Assembly (NCBI GenBank): GCA_030789695.1
Contig: JAULAV010008622.1
Span: 36,990 to 100,989, forward strand
Length of the DNA: 64,000 nucleotides
From: Scilla litardierei
Lineage: Eukaryota; Streptophyta; Magnoliopsida; Asparagales; Asparagaceae
Direction: 5' to 3'
The notes beneath the pieces are model-generated. The model did no database searches. It saw nothing but the letters and a program-made list of their open reading frames with translations, and was not told the origin of the DNA. The position numbers and the translations under genes are program-made. This document shows, piece after piece, positions 46,381 to 58,740 of this stretch; position 1 is the first letter of the stretch, and every line of letters begins with the position of its first letter.

Positions 46381-47830
46381 TAAGCTTCTGTTGCATTTCA
46401 TCCCTTTCTTTGCTTAGAATGGACAATCTGAAACAATAGCTTATATAGCTTGTTCTGCTACAGTTGCAAATTTGCGATTGACAAAGCATCAGGTGGACAA
46501 TGATGCCAGTTAACCACATGTATTGTAGATATCAAAGGTGACAATACATATCTAATTCATATCTAATCCATGTGCCTGGTGGAGCTTCAATTTTAAGGAA
46601 ATAATTGTACAGCTAACATTTTGCTTTCACTTATATATCAAAGAGCCAATGCCTAACATTCCTCGTAAATGTTTACAAATCCAAGTATATCATTCAATTT
46701 TAATTAGGATGTAATGTATTGTATTATGCTGACAATAGGTGTGGTAGGTTGTCTTATCGCCCTTTTCATCAGGATCTTCCAGAATGTCCCGAGCATGTTA
46801 TTGGTCTATTAGTATTGTCAAATGTAATGTATACTTATTGATGAGTTCAACGATAGTCCCAATGAACTTATGGATACATAGAATTTGAGGAGAGTTGTTC
46901 CGGGAAACATCGAGGTCACTCGCTCAAAAGATAATAGTAAAAACCAATTGAGGAACACATAATCTTGCATCCCTACAGTTGAATTTAGAGAAACCTTCAT
47001 GGGTCCATCATCCATCTTATTTTTATCCGTTCCTTTTGTTTCTTCTTAAAGCATCATTTGCATGGCAGAAACCTATTTCTCAGATCCATTCAAATTCAAA
47101 AAGAAAACAAACAGAATGGAAGAAAAATACAAAAAGGAACCATAAACAGAATGGAAGAAAAAAGAACACTATCAGATCCAATCAAATTCCATCCAAAAAC
47201 AACAACAAATCAAAAAAAAGAACTTACATTCTGATGAAGTAATTTGTGTAAACGGACGTTGATGTGCAGGAATGCCAAACTCCATCTGGATATGAGGATC
47301 TAAATTGGTCATGTAACTTTGAAAAAGAAGATATGAATAAAAACCAGAATGTATCAAATCAAAAACTGATTCCTACTCTAAGCTCCCAGTAAAATAGCCC
47401 AAGACTGCAAACATATTAAATGACAACCAAATTGATGATTAATTGAACGAAAAGTTCAAGATAATATTATCCTTGAAAAGGTATGCGAGAAAATTCAGTA
47501 TGATACACACAAAAATTTCCTTACAATCTCCAGTTTTTTTGGGTATAATCTCCAGTTTTTATAACATCGAGACAAAAAAAATTGATTCCCACAAATTGAT
47601 TTACCTGCGGGCGGTTGGGATCGGGAGGCACAAGTTGATGTAGCACAGTGACGGTAGGGCTTGGGTTGAGCAGCGCTCGAGCTTGGGTCGATCGGCGCTA
47701 GGGCTTGGGTCGAGCGGGCGAAGCACAGCGAAAAGAAGAGGGCATGGGTCGAGCGGCGCTAGGGCATTGGTCGAGCGGTCAAGAGGGGATTGGGTCGAGC
47801 GAATGTAGCACAGTTGGAGAAGAAGAATCC
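46381..47830. other. unassigned Helitron interior
   Basis: About 1.45 kb. No protein is recognised in any frame. 47080-47220 is rich in AGAATGGAAGAAAAA repeats. 47650-47830 has several GGGTCGAGC(G) GGCGCTAGGGC-like units spaced 30-50 bp, a short GC-rich degenerate repeat. Confidence 0.45.
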
Positions 47831-48232
47831 CTAGCGGTCGAGAAGAGGGAGGGTCTTAGCTACTGCGTGGCTGGGGCGTGCGAGATAAGAGGGAGGGGGT
47901 GAATTATGCAGAAAACACCCTTCAGCACAGGAAAACCCTGCGCTGTCAAAAATATGACCAAAAGTTGGCGCTTTTTCTCCCAAATCTCCTTCTGAACTCC
48001 GCCGCAGCCGCCCAACAGATCCATAGTCACCAGCTCCTCCTTGAGAGCGTCTTTGGGAAAAGGCATTAAGGAGCTCAGGGCAGTAAGAGCTCAGCGGTTG
48101 AAGCCGTGCCCTCGAGAATTGTTGCTCTCCCTTGCTGCTGTAGACTTGGCGAGAAGACCCAGAAACCTTTGATGCTCTAGCGTTGCTGTTCTTCATGTTT
48201 TGGGGAAGAGCAAGGGCTGTTGATCTCCCCAA
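47831..48232 (-). CDS. hypothetical open frame near the Helitron 5' end
   Basis: 133 codons from ATG (48232) to a stop at 47831, the longest non-repetitive frame in the Helitron. The start region (MKNSNARASKVSGSSRQVYS) is Ser/Arg/Lys-rich, and no domain, signal peptide or membrane segment is evident. I do not recognise it. An overlapping frame (47860-48066) is also open, and GC is locally higher. It could be a captured first exon with leader of an unknown gene, or chance. Neighbouring captured fragments are all broken, so expression as a real protein is doubtful. Confidence 0.22.
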   Translation of the reverse strand: MGRSTALALPQNMKNSNARASKVSGSSRQVYSSKGEQQFSRARLQPLSSYCPELLNAFSQRRSQGGAGDYGSVGRLRRSSEGDLGEKAPTFGHIFDSAGFSCAEGCFLHNSPPPSYLARPSHAVAKTLPLLDR

Positions 48233-48500
48233 AAACCCCGCTTGCTCTCCCCCAATACAAACAGATGCTTGCTATCCCCCACGTCATGCAAAGAGACTGA
48301 GTAAATACAAAAGGCTGAGTTAATACAAAATTTTGGGGACCACAAATCAAAAGGCTGTGTTAATACAATATCATTCATCTAAACCATTCATTATCCAAGA
48401 TTAAATCCTAGCCGTCTTTCTATCAACCCCTTTGTCCTAGTCAGCTTGTCATAATCAGCCCTAGGATTCAAAAATCGCTGTCAAATGTATAATAGATAGA
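48233..48500 (-). other. Helitron 5' terminal region
   Basis: No gene seen. It contains two AAGGCTG(A/T)GTTAATACAA repeats near 48310 and 48350 and ends in TCTATCTATTATACATTTG on the minus strand. Confidence 0.5.
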
Positions 48501-49886
48501 TATATATATATATAACTTGTTTTAACATAATCATCAAATTTGCTTGCTACTAAAATTTTTAAACGCATAAAATTTAAAGCATTTAAAATCATTTTAAAAT
48601 TATTACATAAATTTAAAACATTTTAAAAGGCATTTAAAAAGTATTCTTCGATTAATAAAATCGCAATTCTTAGATCAAGATACAAACTAAGCTCCGTTAC
48701 CGCTATAGGGTTTTGATGGACCCTTCCGGCACATTCTGTGCCCGTATTAAGTCAGATGGACCACATACGCAAAAGAATGCAGCGGAAAAAAATAGATACG
48801 TTAAACTATTTAGCGAGGCCCTAAGGTTCAAGACCCTTAGCCAGGATCTCTACCTGACCATCCCAAGAGGGAGCTAAGCTACCGCGATTAAATTAAAAGA
48901 ACGCTAATTAAATTTACATACCCGAACCTTGCCTCGGTGCAAGCAAGGTGTACTGCACCGTCTTCTGAGCCGCTCCCCGTCCCCTGCCGAACTGCTCCTC
49001 GAATCGCTCTGCATCTCGAGGCAAGCTATCCTCTTGTTGTTGAGTCAACTACGCGCCGAAGAAAGTTTCATCCGAGTGTGAACCTTCGCCAAGATTTTGG
49101 ATCGGATCCGAACCCCTTCGTGTCTTTGCTAGAGCCCTTCAGGAGTAAGGCAAAAATTATAGGGGGAAGAGAATATTTAATTTAAGACTAGATCCGATCG
49201 TGCTCCAATATTTTTGGGAGCCGCTCAGATCTAGAGCTTGGGACCAGTTTAGAGGAGGGGGTAGGCCCCTATTTATATAGGCAGCTGCCCCTCCCCTTTT
49301 CTCCACTTCCGATGTGGGACTATGTTTTTAGAGTTTAATAATTCAAGTTAGTTTACCTTTCATAAAGGTCAAACTACCATGAATTTTAACTCTCTCACCG
49401 TTGAGCTTCAATATTGATACAACCTATCAAATCGAAGAGGGTTGAACGGTGAACGCATAGGGAAAAATGGCGAATCAATCCGACGTCGTTTGACCCCTCA
49501 AATGTCGTCTTAAAGTTAGCCAAAAACCATTCAAAGATGGAAAATCCAGCCGTAAAAAAATCCCCGGTTTCAAAAACCCTAACCAAAAAATTCGGGCTTG
49601 GTGGGCATCCATTTTCGCCGGGTTCAGCCCAACAGTTTGGGCTGACTTGTTTTGGCTTTAACTTGTGCATTTGGACTCCATTTTTGACGCGGTTTGAACC
49701 TGCATTTAGAGCGGGACGATCCAGTCATCCGGTAACCTTTTTAACGTGTTTATTTTATTAAAATGGTCTCAAACAATTTAAGACATATTTAACTCCTTAT
49801 GCATCACATGCAAAATAGTCACAAATCTAAGCTTAAAATATCATTTGCTTCTGATACAAATGATCTGAGGGCATACATCCCCAACA
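48501..49886 (-). mobile_element. LTR-like right part of the degenerate retrotransposon block
   Basis: On the minus strand it starts TGTTGGGGATGTATGCCC at 49886, right at the satellite border, as an LTR would. Further in are TCCCACATCGG (complement of 49309-49319), a motif common in plant LTR promoter regions, and a TATA box. The inner end, primer-binding site and a matching second LTR are not found, and TAAAT after 49886 has no partner at 33397. The 48514-48660 stretch of AAATTTAAAACATTTTAAAA resembles 36700-36760, as if the two had been continuous before the Helitron and other insertions. Confidence 0.5.
49269..49280 (-). promoter_or_regulatory. putative TATA box of the LTR-like region
   Basis: CTATATAAATAG on the minus strand, about 30 bp downstream (LTR sense) of TCCCACATCGG, within the LTR-like sequence. 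Confidence 0.45.
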
Positions 49887-50252
49887 TAAATGATATGATT
49901 TTTACAGCCAAAATTTGTCTTCTATTCTTTTTCAGTTGAAGATGAGATCTCTCGACAAACTTTGCGGATTTTTTTGAGATTAGGGCTATTTTCTATATTT
50001 TCTTGAAGATAAGGATCTTTATATTAATTGACATGATTTTTTTGTCTAATTTTGTCTTCCCTTATTTTTCCATTGATGATGACAATCTTTTTATGAAATG
50101 ATTTGATTTATTGGCCTTATTTTGTCTTCTCTTATATTTAAGTTGAAGATTGGGATCTCCCGGTTTCAAGCACATTTTTGCGGTTTTTTCTAAAATTCGG
50201 ACTGTTTTTCACATATTCTGGAAGATATGAATAGTTTTATTAAATGATATCA

Positions 50253-50405
50253 GAGAAGACAAAATTAGACCAAAAATATCCATTGAACCTAGGAAATCGC
50301 CTGCTTCAACTGAAATATAAGAGAAGACAAATTTAGAACCAAAAAATCACCATCTTCATCTATAAAAACGTCCGTCATAACCGGGATATCGCCATCTTTA
50401 ACAGA
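50253..50405 (-). repeat. inverted pair of shortened monomers
   Basis: AGAAGACAAAATTAGACC at its left and CGCCATCTTTAACAGA at its right, inverted relative to the array, with the same junctions as 30100-30252 and 53750-53902. Confidence 0.88.
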
Positions 50406-52339
50406 TAAGATTTTCATACATCATTTTCTGAGCTAGGTGCTATTTTCTACATTTTAAGAAAGTATTTATCTTTTTATTAATTGATAAGATTTTTATAGCC
50501 TAAATTTGTCTTCTCTTATTTTCCAGTTGAAGATGGCGATCTTTTAATTAAATGATATGATTTTAAGCTTAATTTTGTCTTCTCTTATATTCCAGTTGAA
50601 AATGGTGATCTCTCGCTTCCAACGGACATTTTTGCGGATTTTCCTAACCTTCGGTCTATTTTTCACATTGTTGGAAATATGTATCATTTTGTTAAATGAT
50701 ATGATATTTTGGCCTAATTTTTTCTTCCCTTATTTTTCAGTTAAAGATGCCGATCTCCCGGTTCCAACGGATATTTTTACGGATTTGTATGCGCTCGGGG
50801 TTATTTTCTACACTTTCTGGAAGATAAGAATCTTTAAATTAAATGATATGATTTTAATATCCTAATTTTTTCTTCTCTTATTTTTCAGTTGAAGATGGCG
50901 ATCTCCTAGTTCCAACGAACATTTAGCGAATTTTTCTGAGCTCCAGGCTATTTTCTATATTTTATTAAAGATATGGATCTCTTTATTAAATGGCAAGACT
51001 TTTATTGCCTAATTTAGTCTTCTCATATTTTTTTCAGTTGAAGAGGGCGATTTCCCGGTTCCAACAGACATTTTTGCATATTTTTCTTAGCTTTAGGCTT
51101 TTTTCAACATTTTCAGGAAGATATGAATCTTTTTATTAAATGATATGTTTTTGGCCTTATTTTGTCTTCTCTTTTTTAAGTTGAAGATGACGATCTCATG
51201 GTTCCAACGGACATTTGTGCGTATTTTTCTGAGCTCGGTCTTATTTTCTTCATTTTATGGCAGATATTTATCTTTTTATTAAATGCAAAGATTTATTTGG
51301 CCTAATTGTGTCTTCTCTTATTGTCCATTAGATGATGGCGATTTCCCGGTTCCAACAGACATTTTTTCAGATTTTTCTGAACTCCGAGCCATTTTCTGCA
51401 TTTTCTATTTGATATGAATCTTTATATTAAATGATATGATTTTTATATTCTAATTTTGTCTTTTCTTATTATTCAGTTGAAAATTGCGATCCCCCAGGTC
51501 TAAAGGACATGTTTACCCATTTTTTGAGCTTAGGGCTATTTTTCTACATTTTCGAGAAGTAATAGATCTATTTATTAAATGATATGATTTTTGACCTAAT
51601 TTTCTCTTTTATTATTTTTCAGTTGAAGATGGCGGTCTCCCGGATCTGACAAACTTTTTTGCGCATTTTTCTGGGCTCTGAGCTATTTTCTACATTTCCA
51701 GAAAGTTATGTATCTTTTTATTAAATGGTATAATTTTTATAGTCTAAGTTTGTCTGCTTTTATTTTTTAGTTGAAGATGGCGATCTTTCGGTTCCAACAG
51801 ACATTTTTGTATATGTTTTGAGCTAGGTGCTATTTTCTACATTTTATGGAAGATATTGAACTTTTATTAAAAATATGATCTTTATAGCCTACAATTTCTT
51901 GTCTTATTTTTTTAGAAGATGTCCATCTCCCGGTTCCAACAAACATTTTTGCAGATTGTTCTTAGCTTGAGACTATTTTTTTACATTTTCTTGAAGATAT
52001 GTATCTTTTTATGAAATGATATGATTTTTTGGCCTAATTTTGTCTTCTCTTTCTTACTTTTAATATGTCGATCTCTTTGTTCCAATTGACAATTGTGCGG
52101 ATTTATTTTGAGCTACGTGTTATTGTCTAAATTTTTTTGTATAATATGAATCTCTATATTAAATGAAATGATTTTTATAACTAAATTTTGTCATCTCTTA
52201 TATTTTGTTGAAGATGGTGATCTCCATGTTCCAAGTGACATTTTTGCTTATTTTTCTGAGCTCGGGGTTATTTTTCTACAATTTAGAAAAGTTATGGATT
52301 TTTATTAAATAATATAATTTTTCGACCTAATTTTGTCTT

Positions 52340-52500
52340 CTCTTATTTTTCAGATGTAGATGGCGATCTTCATCTGAAAATAATTTTGTCTTCTCTTATT
52401 TTTGTCTTCTCTTATTTTTCAAATGAAGATGGCCTAATTTTGTCTTCTCTTATTTTTCAGATGAAGATGGCCTAATTTTGTTTTCTCTTATTTTTCAGAT
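52340..52500 (+). repeat. 38-bp sub-monomer tandem repeat
   Basis: ATGAAGATGGCCTAATTTTG plus TCTTCTCTTATTTTTCAG repeats at 52423 and 52461, with a third start at 52499. A 20-bp TTTTGTCTTCTCTTATTT duplication lies just upstream. It arises by joining GATGG directly to CCTAATTTTG, skipping the rest of the monomer. Confidence 0.9.
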
Positions 52501-53579
52501 AAATGATATAATTTTTCGGCCAAATTTTGTCTTCTCTTATTTTTCAGATGAAGATAGCGATCTCTTGGTTCCAACTGACATTTTTGTAGATTTTCTAAGT
52601 TTGGAGCAATTTTTCTTCATTTTATGGAAGATATGGATCATTTTATTAAATGATATGATTTTTTGGCCTAATTTTGTCTTCTCTTATGTTTCCATTGAAG
52701 ATGGTGTTCTCTCAATTCCTACGGATATTTTTGCGGATTTTTTTTGACCTAAAGGCTATTTTCTACATTTTCTGAAGATATGGATCTTTTCATTATATAA
52801 TTTGGTTTTAAGTCTAATTTTGTCTTCTCTTATTTTTCAATTAAGATGGCAATCTCCTGGTTCCAACAGACGTTTTTGCGATTTTTTCTTAGCTCTGGCT
52901 ATTTTCTATATTTTTCGGAAGATATGTATCTTTAAATTAAAAGATGGGATTTTTCTAGCCTAATTTTGTCGTCTCTTATTTTTAAGCTGAAGATGGTGAT
53001 CTCCCGGTTCAAATAGACTATTTTACAGATTTTACTTAGCTCGGAGCTATTTCCCGTAATTTTCGGGAAGATATGCACCTTTTAGTTAAAAGATATAATT
53101 TTTTTGCCTAATTTTGTCTTCTTTTATTTTTCAATTGAGGATATCGATCACTCTGTTCCAACGGACATTTTCGAGGATTTTGCTGTGCTCGGGGCTATTT
53201 TCTGAATTTTCTGGAAGATTTGGATCATTTTATTAAATGATATGATTTTTTGGCCTAATTTTGTCTTCTTTTAGTTTTTAGATGAAGATGGCGATCTCCC
53301 GGTTCCAACGAACATTTTGCCGATTTCTGTTAGTTCGGGATTATTTTCTATATTTTCTGTAAGATATGGATCTTTAGATTAAATGATATGATTTTTATAG
53401 CCAAATTTTGTATTCTCTTATTTTTCAGTTGAAGATGACGATCTCCCGACGAAATTTTTGCGGATTTTTTTGAGCTCAGGGCTATTTTCTATATTTTCAT
53501 GAAGATATAAGGATCTTTATATTAATTGACATGATTTTGTTGCAATATTTTGTCTTCTCTTTTTTCGGTTGATGATGGC

Positions 53580-56500
53580 GATCTTTTTATTAAATGATTT
53601 GATTTTTTGGCCTTATTTTGTCTTCTCTTAAAATTCAGTTGGAGATGGCGATGTCCCGGTTCCAACAGACATTTTTGCAGATTTTTCTGAAATTCGAACT
53701 ATTTTTAACATATTCTGGAAGGTATGGATCGTTTTATTAAATGATATCAGAGAAGACAAAATTAGGCCAAAAATGTCTGTTGAACCCAGGAAATCACCAT
53801 CTTCAACTGAAATATATGAGAAGACAAAATTCGGAACCAGGTAATTACCATCTTCATCTATAAAAATGTCCGTTGTTACTGGGACATCGCCATCTTCAAC
53901 TGATAAGATTTTTATATATCATTTTCTGAGCTTAGTGCTCTTGTCTACATTTTAAGAAAGATATATATATATATATATATTTATTATTAATTGATAAGAT
54001 TTTTATAGCCTAAATTTGTCTTCTCTTATTTTCCAGTTGAAGATGCCGATCTTTCTATTAAATGATATAATTTTAAGCCTAATTTTGTCTTCTCTTATAT
54101 TCTTGTTGAAAATGGCGATCTCTCGGTTCCAACGAAAATTTTTGCAGATTTTTCTGACCTCTGGGCTATTTTCCACATTGTTGGAAGATAAGTATAATTT
54201 TGTTAAATGATATGATATTTTGGCCTAATTTTGTCTTCTCTTATTTTTCAATTGAAGATGGCGATCTCTCGGAACCCACGGACATTTTTACGGATTTTTG
54301 TAGCTCGGGGTTATTTTCTACACTTTCTGGAAGATAAGAATCTTTATATTAAAGATATGATTTTTATATCCTAATTTTTTCTTCTCTTATTTTTTAGTTG
54401 AAGATGGCGATCTCCCAATTCCAACGAACATTTTTACGGATTTTTCTGAGTTCCAGGTTATTTTCAATATTTTATTTAAATTAAGGATCTCTTTATTAAA
54501 TGACTAGACTTTTATAGCCTAATTTTTTTCTCATATTTTTCAGTTTAAGATGGCGATCTCCAGGTTCCAACGGACATTTTTTTGCGGATTTTCCGTAGCT
54601 TTGGGCTTTTTTCAACATTTTCTGGGAGATATGAATCTTTTTATTAAATGTTATGATTTTTTGACCTAATTTTGTCTTCACTTTTTTCAGTTGAAGATGG
54701 CGATCTCATGGTTCCAACGGATATTTGTGCATATTTTTTGAGCTCGATGCTATTTTCTACATTTTTGGTAGATATGTATCATTTATTAAATGAAAATATT
54801 TTTGACCTATTTTGTCTTCCTTTATGTTCTAGTTGATGATGGCGATTTTTTGGTTCCAACTGAAATTTTTTTCAAATTTTTCTGAACTCCGAGCCATTTT
54901 CTGCATTTTCTGTATGATATGAATCTTTATATTAAATGATATAATTTTATATCCTAAATTTGTCTTCTCTTATTATTCAGTTGAAGATGGCGATTCCCCG
55001 GTTCTAAAGGATATTTTTACCTTTTTTGAGCTCGGAGCTATTTTTCTACATTTTCAGGAAGTTATGGATATATTTATTAAATGATATGATTTTTTACTTA
55101 ATTGTTTATTCTATTATTTTTTTAAGTTTAAGATGGCGATCTTCCGGTTCCAACGGACATTTTTTGTGGATTTTTCTGAGCTCTGGGCTATTTTCTACAT
55201 TTCTGAAAAGTTATGTATCTTTTTATTAAATGATACGATTTTTATAGTCTAAGTTTTTCTCCTCTTATTTTTAGTTGAAGATGGCGATCTCTCGGTTCCA
55301 ACGGACATTTTTCCGCATTTTTGGAGCTAGGTGCTATTTTCTACATTTTATGAAAGATATAGAACTTTTTATTAAATAATATGATTTTTATAGCGTACAT
55401 TTGTCTTCTCTTATTTTTTTCAGTTGAAGATGTCGATTTCCCAGTTCCAACGGACAATTTTCTAGATTTTTATTAGCTTGAGACTATTTTTCTACATTTT
55501 CTTGAAGATATGTATCTTTTATGAAATTATATGATTTTTGGTCTAATTTTGTCTTCTCTTTTTTTTACTTTTAAGATGGTGATCTCCTTGTTCCAATGGA
55601 CATTTGTGCAAATTTGTTTTGAGCTACATGTTATTTTCAATATTTTTTGTATAATATGAATCTCTATAATAAATGATATGATTTTAATAATCTAATTTTG
55701 TCATCTCCTAGTTCCAAGGGACATTTTTGTAGATTTTTCTGAGGTTAGGGCTACTTTTCAACATTTTCGAGAAGTTCTGGATCTTTTTATTAAATGAGAT
55801 GATTGTTGGCCTAATTTTGTCTTCTTTTATTTTTCAATTGAAGATAGCGATCTCCCGTTTCTAGTGGACATTTTGCGTATTTTTTGACCTCGGGACTATT
55901 TTTTAAATTTTCTGGCAGAAATTGATCTTTTATTAAATGATATAATTTTGGCCTAATTTTGTCTTCTCTTATTTTTCAGTTGAAGATGGCGATCCCCCTG
56001 TTCCAACGGACATTTTCACGGATTTTTATAAGCTCAGTGCTTTTTTCTACTTTTTTTATAAGTAATATGATTTTTATAGGCTATGTTTGTCTTCTCTTAT
56101 TTTTTTTAGTTGAAGATGGCGTTCTCCTTGTTTCAATGGGCATTTTTGCGGATTTTTCTTAACTTGTGGTTGTTTTTCTACATTTTCTGTAAGATATGTA
56201 TCTTTTTATGAAATGGTATGATTTTTGGCCTCATTTTGTCTTCTCTATTTTTCAGATGAAGATGACGATCTCCCAGTTCCAAGAACAGTTTTGTGGATTT
56301 TTCTGAGCTCCAGGATATTTTCTACATTTTCTGTAAGAAATGAATCATTATATTAATTGATATGATTTTTATTGCTTAACTTTGTCTTCTCTTAATTGAT
56401 ATGATTTTTTGTGCTTGGTGCTATTTTTTACATTTTTTGTAATAAATAGAAATTTTTATTAAACTATATTTTTGTAACATACATTTATCTACTCTTATTT

Positions 56501-56870
56501 TTCAGTTGAAGATGGTGATCTCCCGGTTCAAATGGAAATTTTTACGGATTTTTCTGAGCTCTAGAATATTTTCTACTTATTCTGAAAAATATGAATCTTT
56601 ATATTAAATGATATGATTTTTATGGTCTAATTTTGGCTTCTCTTATTTTTTCAGTTGTAGATAACGAACTTTCGGTTCCAATGGACATTTTTACGTATTA
56701 TTCTACCTAGGGGCTATTTTATAATTTTTCTGGAATATATGTATCTTTTATGAAATAATGTGATTTTTGACCTAATTTTGTCTTCTCTTATTTTTTAGTT
56801 GAGATGGCGATCTTTCGGTTCCAACGGATATTTTTACAGATTTTCTTAGCAAGGGGTTATTTTCTACACT
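53580..56870 (+). repeat. higher-order satellite unit, copy 2
   Basis: Landmarks follow copy 1: short monomer (53580), inverted block (53750), short monomer (54048), CTCTTTATTAAATGACTAGAC (54490), GAGCCATTTTCTGCATT (54889) and CTTGTTCCAATGGACATTTG (55590). A (TA)n slip is present at 53960. Confidence 0.82.
53750..53902 (-). repeat. inverted pair of shortened monomers
   Basis: Third full copy of the inverted block, 3497 bp after the one at 50253, with matching junctions (AAATGATATCAGAGAAGAC and CATCTTCAACTGATAAG). Confidence 0.88.
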
Positions 56871-58740
56871 TTCTAGAAGATAAGAATCTTTATATTAAAT
56901 GATATGATTTTTATAACCTAATTTTTTTCTCTTATTTTTCAGTTGAAGATGGCAATCTCCCAGTTCCAACGAACTTTTTTACATATTTTTCGGAGCTCCA
57001 GGCTATTTTCTACATTTTATTAAAGACATGGATCTCTTTATTAAATGACACGACTTTTATAGCCTAATTTTGTCTTCTCATATTTTTTAGTTGATGATGG
57101 CAATCTCCAGGTTCCAACGGACATTTTTGCAGATTTTTCTTAGGTTTATGCTTTTTTCAGCATTTCCTGGATGATATGAATCTTTTTATTAAATAATATG
57201 ATTTTTTGGCCTAATTTTGACTTCTCTTTTTTTAGTTGAAGATGGCGATCTCATGGTTCCAAGCACATTTGTGCGTATTTTTATGAGCTCGGTGCTATTT
57301 TCTACATTTTATGGTAGATACGTATCATGTAATTAAATGAAATGATTTTTTTGGCCAAATTATATCTTCTCTTATTTTCCAGTTGATAATGGCGATTTTC
57401 CGGTCCAATGGACATTTTTTTCAGATTTTTCTGAACTCCAAGCCATTTTCTGCATTTTCTGTTTGATATGAATTTTTATATTAAATGATATAATTTTTAT
57501 ATCCTAATTTTATCTTCTCTTATTATTCAGTTGAAGATGGCGATCCCCCGGTTCTTAAGGATATTTTTACTGATTTTTTGAGCTCGAGGTTATTTTTCTA
57601 CATTTTGAGGAAGTTATGGATCTATTTATTAAATGATATGATTTTTGACCTGATTTTTTCTTCTATTATTTTTTTATTGAAATGGCGATCTCCCGGTTCC
57701 AACGAACATTTTTGCGGATTTTTCTGAGCTTAGGGCTATTTTCTACATTTCTGGAAAGTTATGTATCTTTTTTATTAAATGATATGATTTTTATAGTCTA
57801 AGTTTGTCTTCTCTTATTTTTAGTTGAAGATGGCGATCTCCCAGTTCCAACGGATATTTTTGCGTATTTGTTGAGCTAGGTGCTATTCTCTATATTTTAT
57901 GAAAGATATCGAACCTTTTATTAAATAATATGATTTTTATAGCCTACATATGTCTTCCCTTATTTTTTTCAGTTGAAGATGTCGATATCCCGATTCCAAC
58001 GGACATTTTTCCAGATTGTTCTCAGCTTGAGAGTATTTTTCTATATTTTCTTGAAGATAAGTATCTTTTTATGAAATGATATGATTTTTGACCTAATTTT
58101 GTCTTCTCTCTCTTTACTTTGAAGATGGCGATCTCCTTGTTCCAATGGAAATTTGTGCGGATTTATTTTGTGCTACGTGTTGTTTTCTATATTTTGTATA
58201 ATATGAATCTTTATATTAAATGATATGACTTTTATAACCTAATTTTGTCATCTCCTAGTTCCAATGGACATTTTTGCGGATTTTTCTGAGCTCGAGGTTA
58301 TTTTCGAGAAGTTATGGATCTTTTTATTAAATGTATGATTTTTGGCCTAATTTTTTCTTCTTTTATTTTTCAATTGAAGATAGTGATCTCCCGTTTCTAA
58401 TGGACATTTTGAGTATTATTCTGACCTCGGGCTATTTTCTAAATTTCCTGGAAGAAATTGATCTTTTTATCGAATGATATAATTTTTCCTAATTTTGTCT
58501 TCTCTTATTTTTCAGTTGAAGATGGTGAGCTCCATGTTCCAAGGGGCATTTTTGCGAATTTTTATATGCTCGGTGCTATTTTCTACATTTTTATAAATGA
58601 TATGATTTTTATAGACTATGTTTGTCTTCTCTTATTTTTTTTCAGTTGAAGATGGCGATCTCTTGGTTCAAATGGACATTTTTGCAGATTTTTCTTAACT
58701 TGTCTGTTTTTCTACTTTTTCAGGAATATGATTTGTTAAG
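56871..58740 (+). repeat. higher-order satellite unit, truncated copy 3
   Basis: Repeats the landmarks CTCTTTATTAAATGACACGAC (57030), AAGCCATTTTCTGCATT (57445) and CTTGTTCCAATGGAAATTTG (58140), but lacks the part with the inverted block and short monomers. It starts about 2540 bp after the matching point in copy 2. Confidence 0.75.

Larger units (their letters stand above)
38975..48500 (-). mobile_element. probable non-autonomous Helitron carrying host-gene fragments
   Basis: Read on the minus strand, the right end starts A|TCTATCTATTATACATTTG (from 48500). The left end finishes with the perfect palindrome CCGTGCCCGCGGGCACGG, then GTTATGA, then CTAG|T at 38975. A TC start, a hairpin a few bases before CTRR, and insertion between A and T without target duplication are the Helitron hallmarks. 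Both flanks are TA repeats, (TA)9 on the left and TATATATATATA on the right, as expected for insertion into one TA tract. No Rep or helicase domain is seen. The 9.5-kb interior holds partial exons of SPL (two copies), MATE, MYB and PCBER-like genes on both strands, typical of Helitron capture. Exact 5' end is uncertain by 4 bp because TCTA is repeated. Confidence 0.62.
50093..53579 (+). repeat. higher-order satellite unit, about 3.49 kb, copy 1
   Basis: About 24 monomers. Landmarks in order: short monomer (50093), inverted block (50253), second short monomer (50537), CTCTTTATTAAATGGCAAGAC (50980), GAGCCATTTTCTGCATT (51389), TTGTTCCAATTGACAATTG with TTTTTTTGTATAAT (52080). All recur 3490-3510 bp later. 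Confidence 0.85.

Noticed and set aside
46740..46830. Possible short exon (plus strand, RCGRLSYRPFHQDLPECPEH) in the Helitron
   Set aside because: The stretch reads like protein for about 25 codons, but I cannot assign it to a family and find no splice sites.
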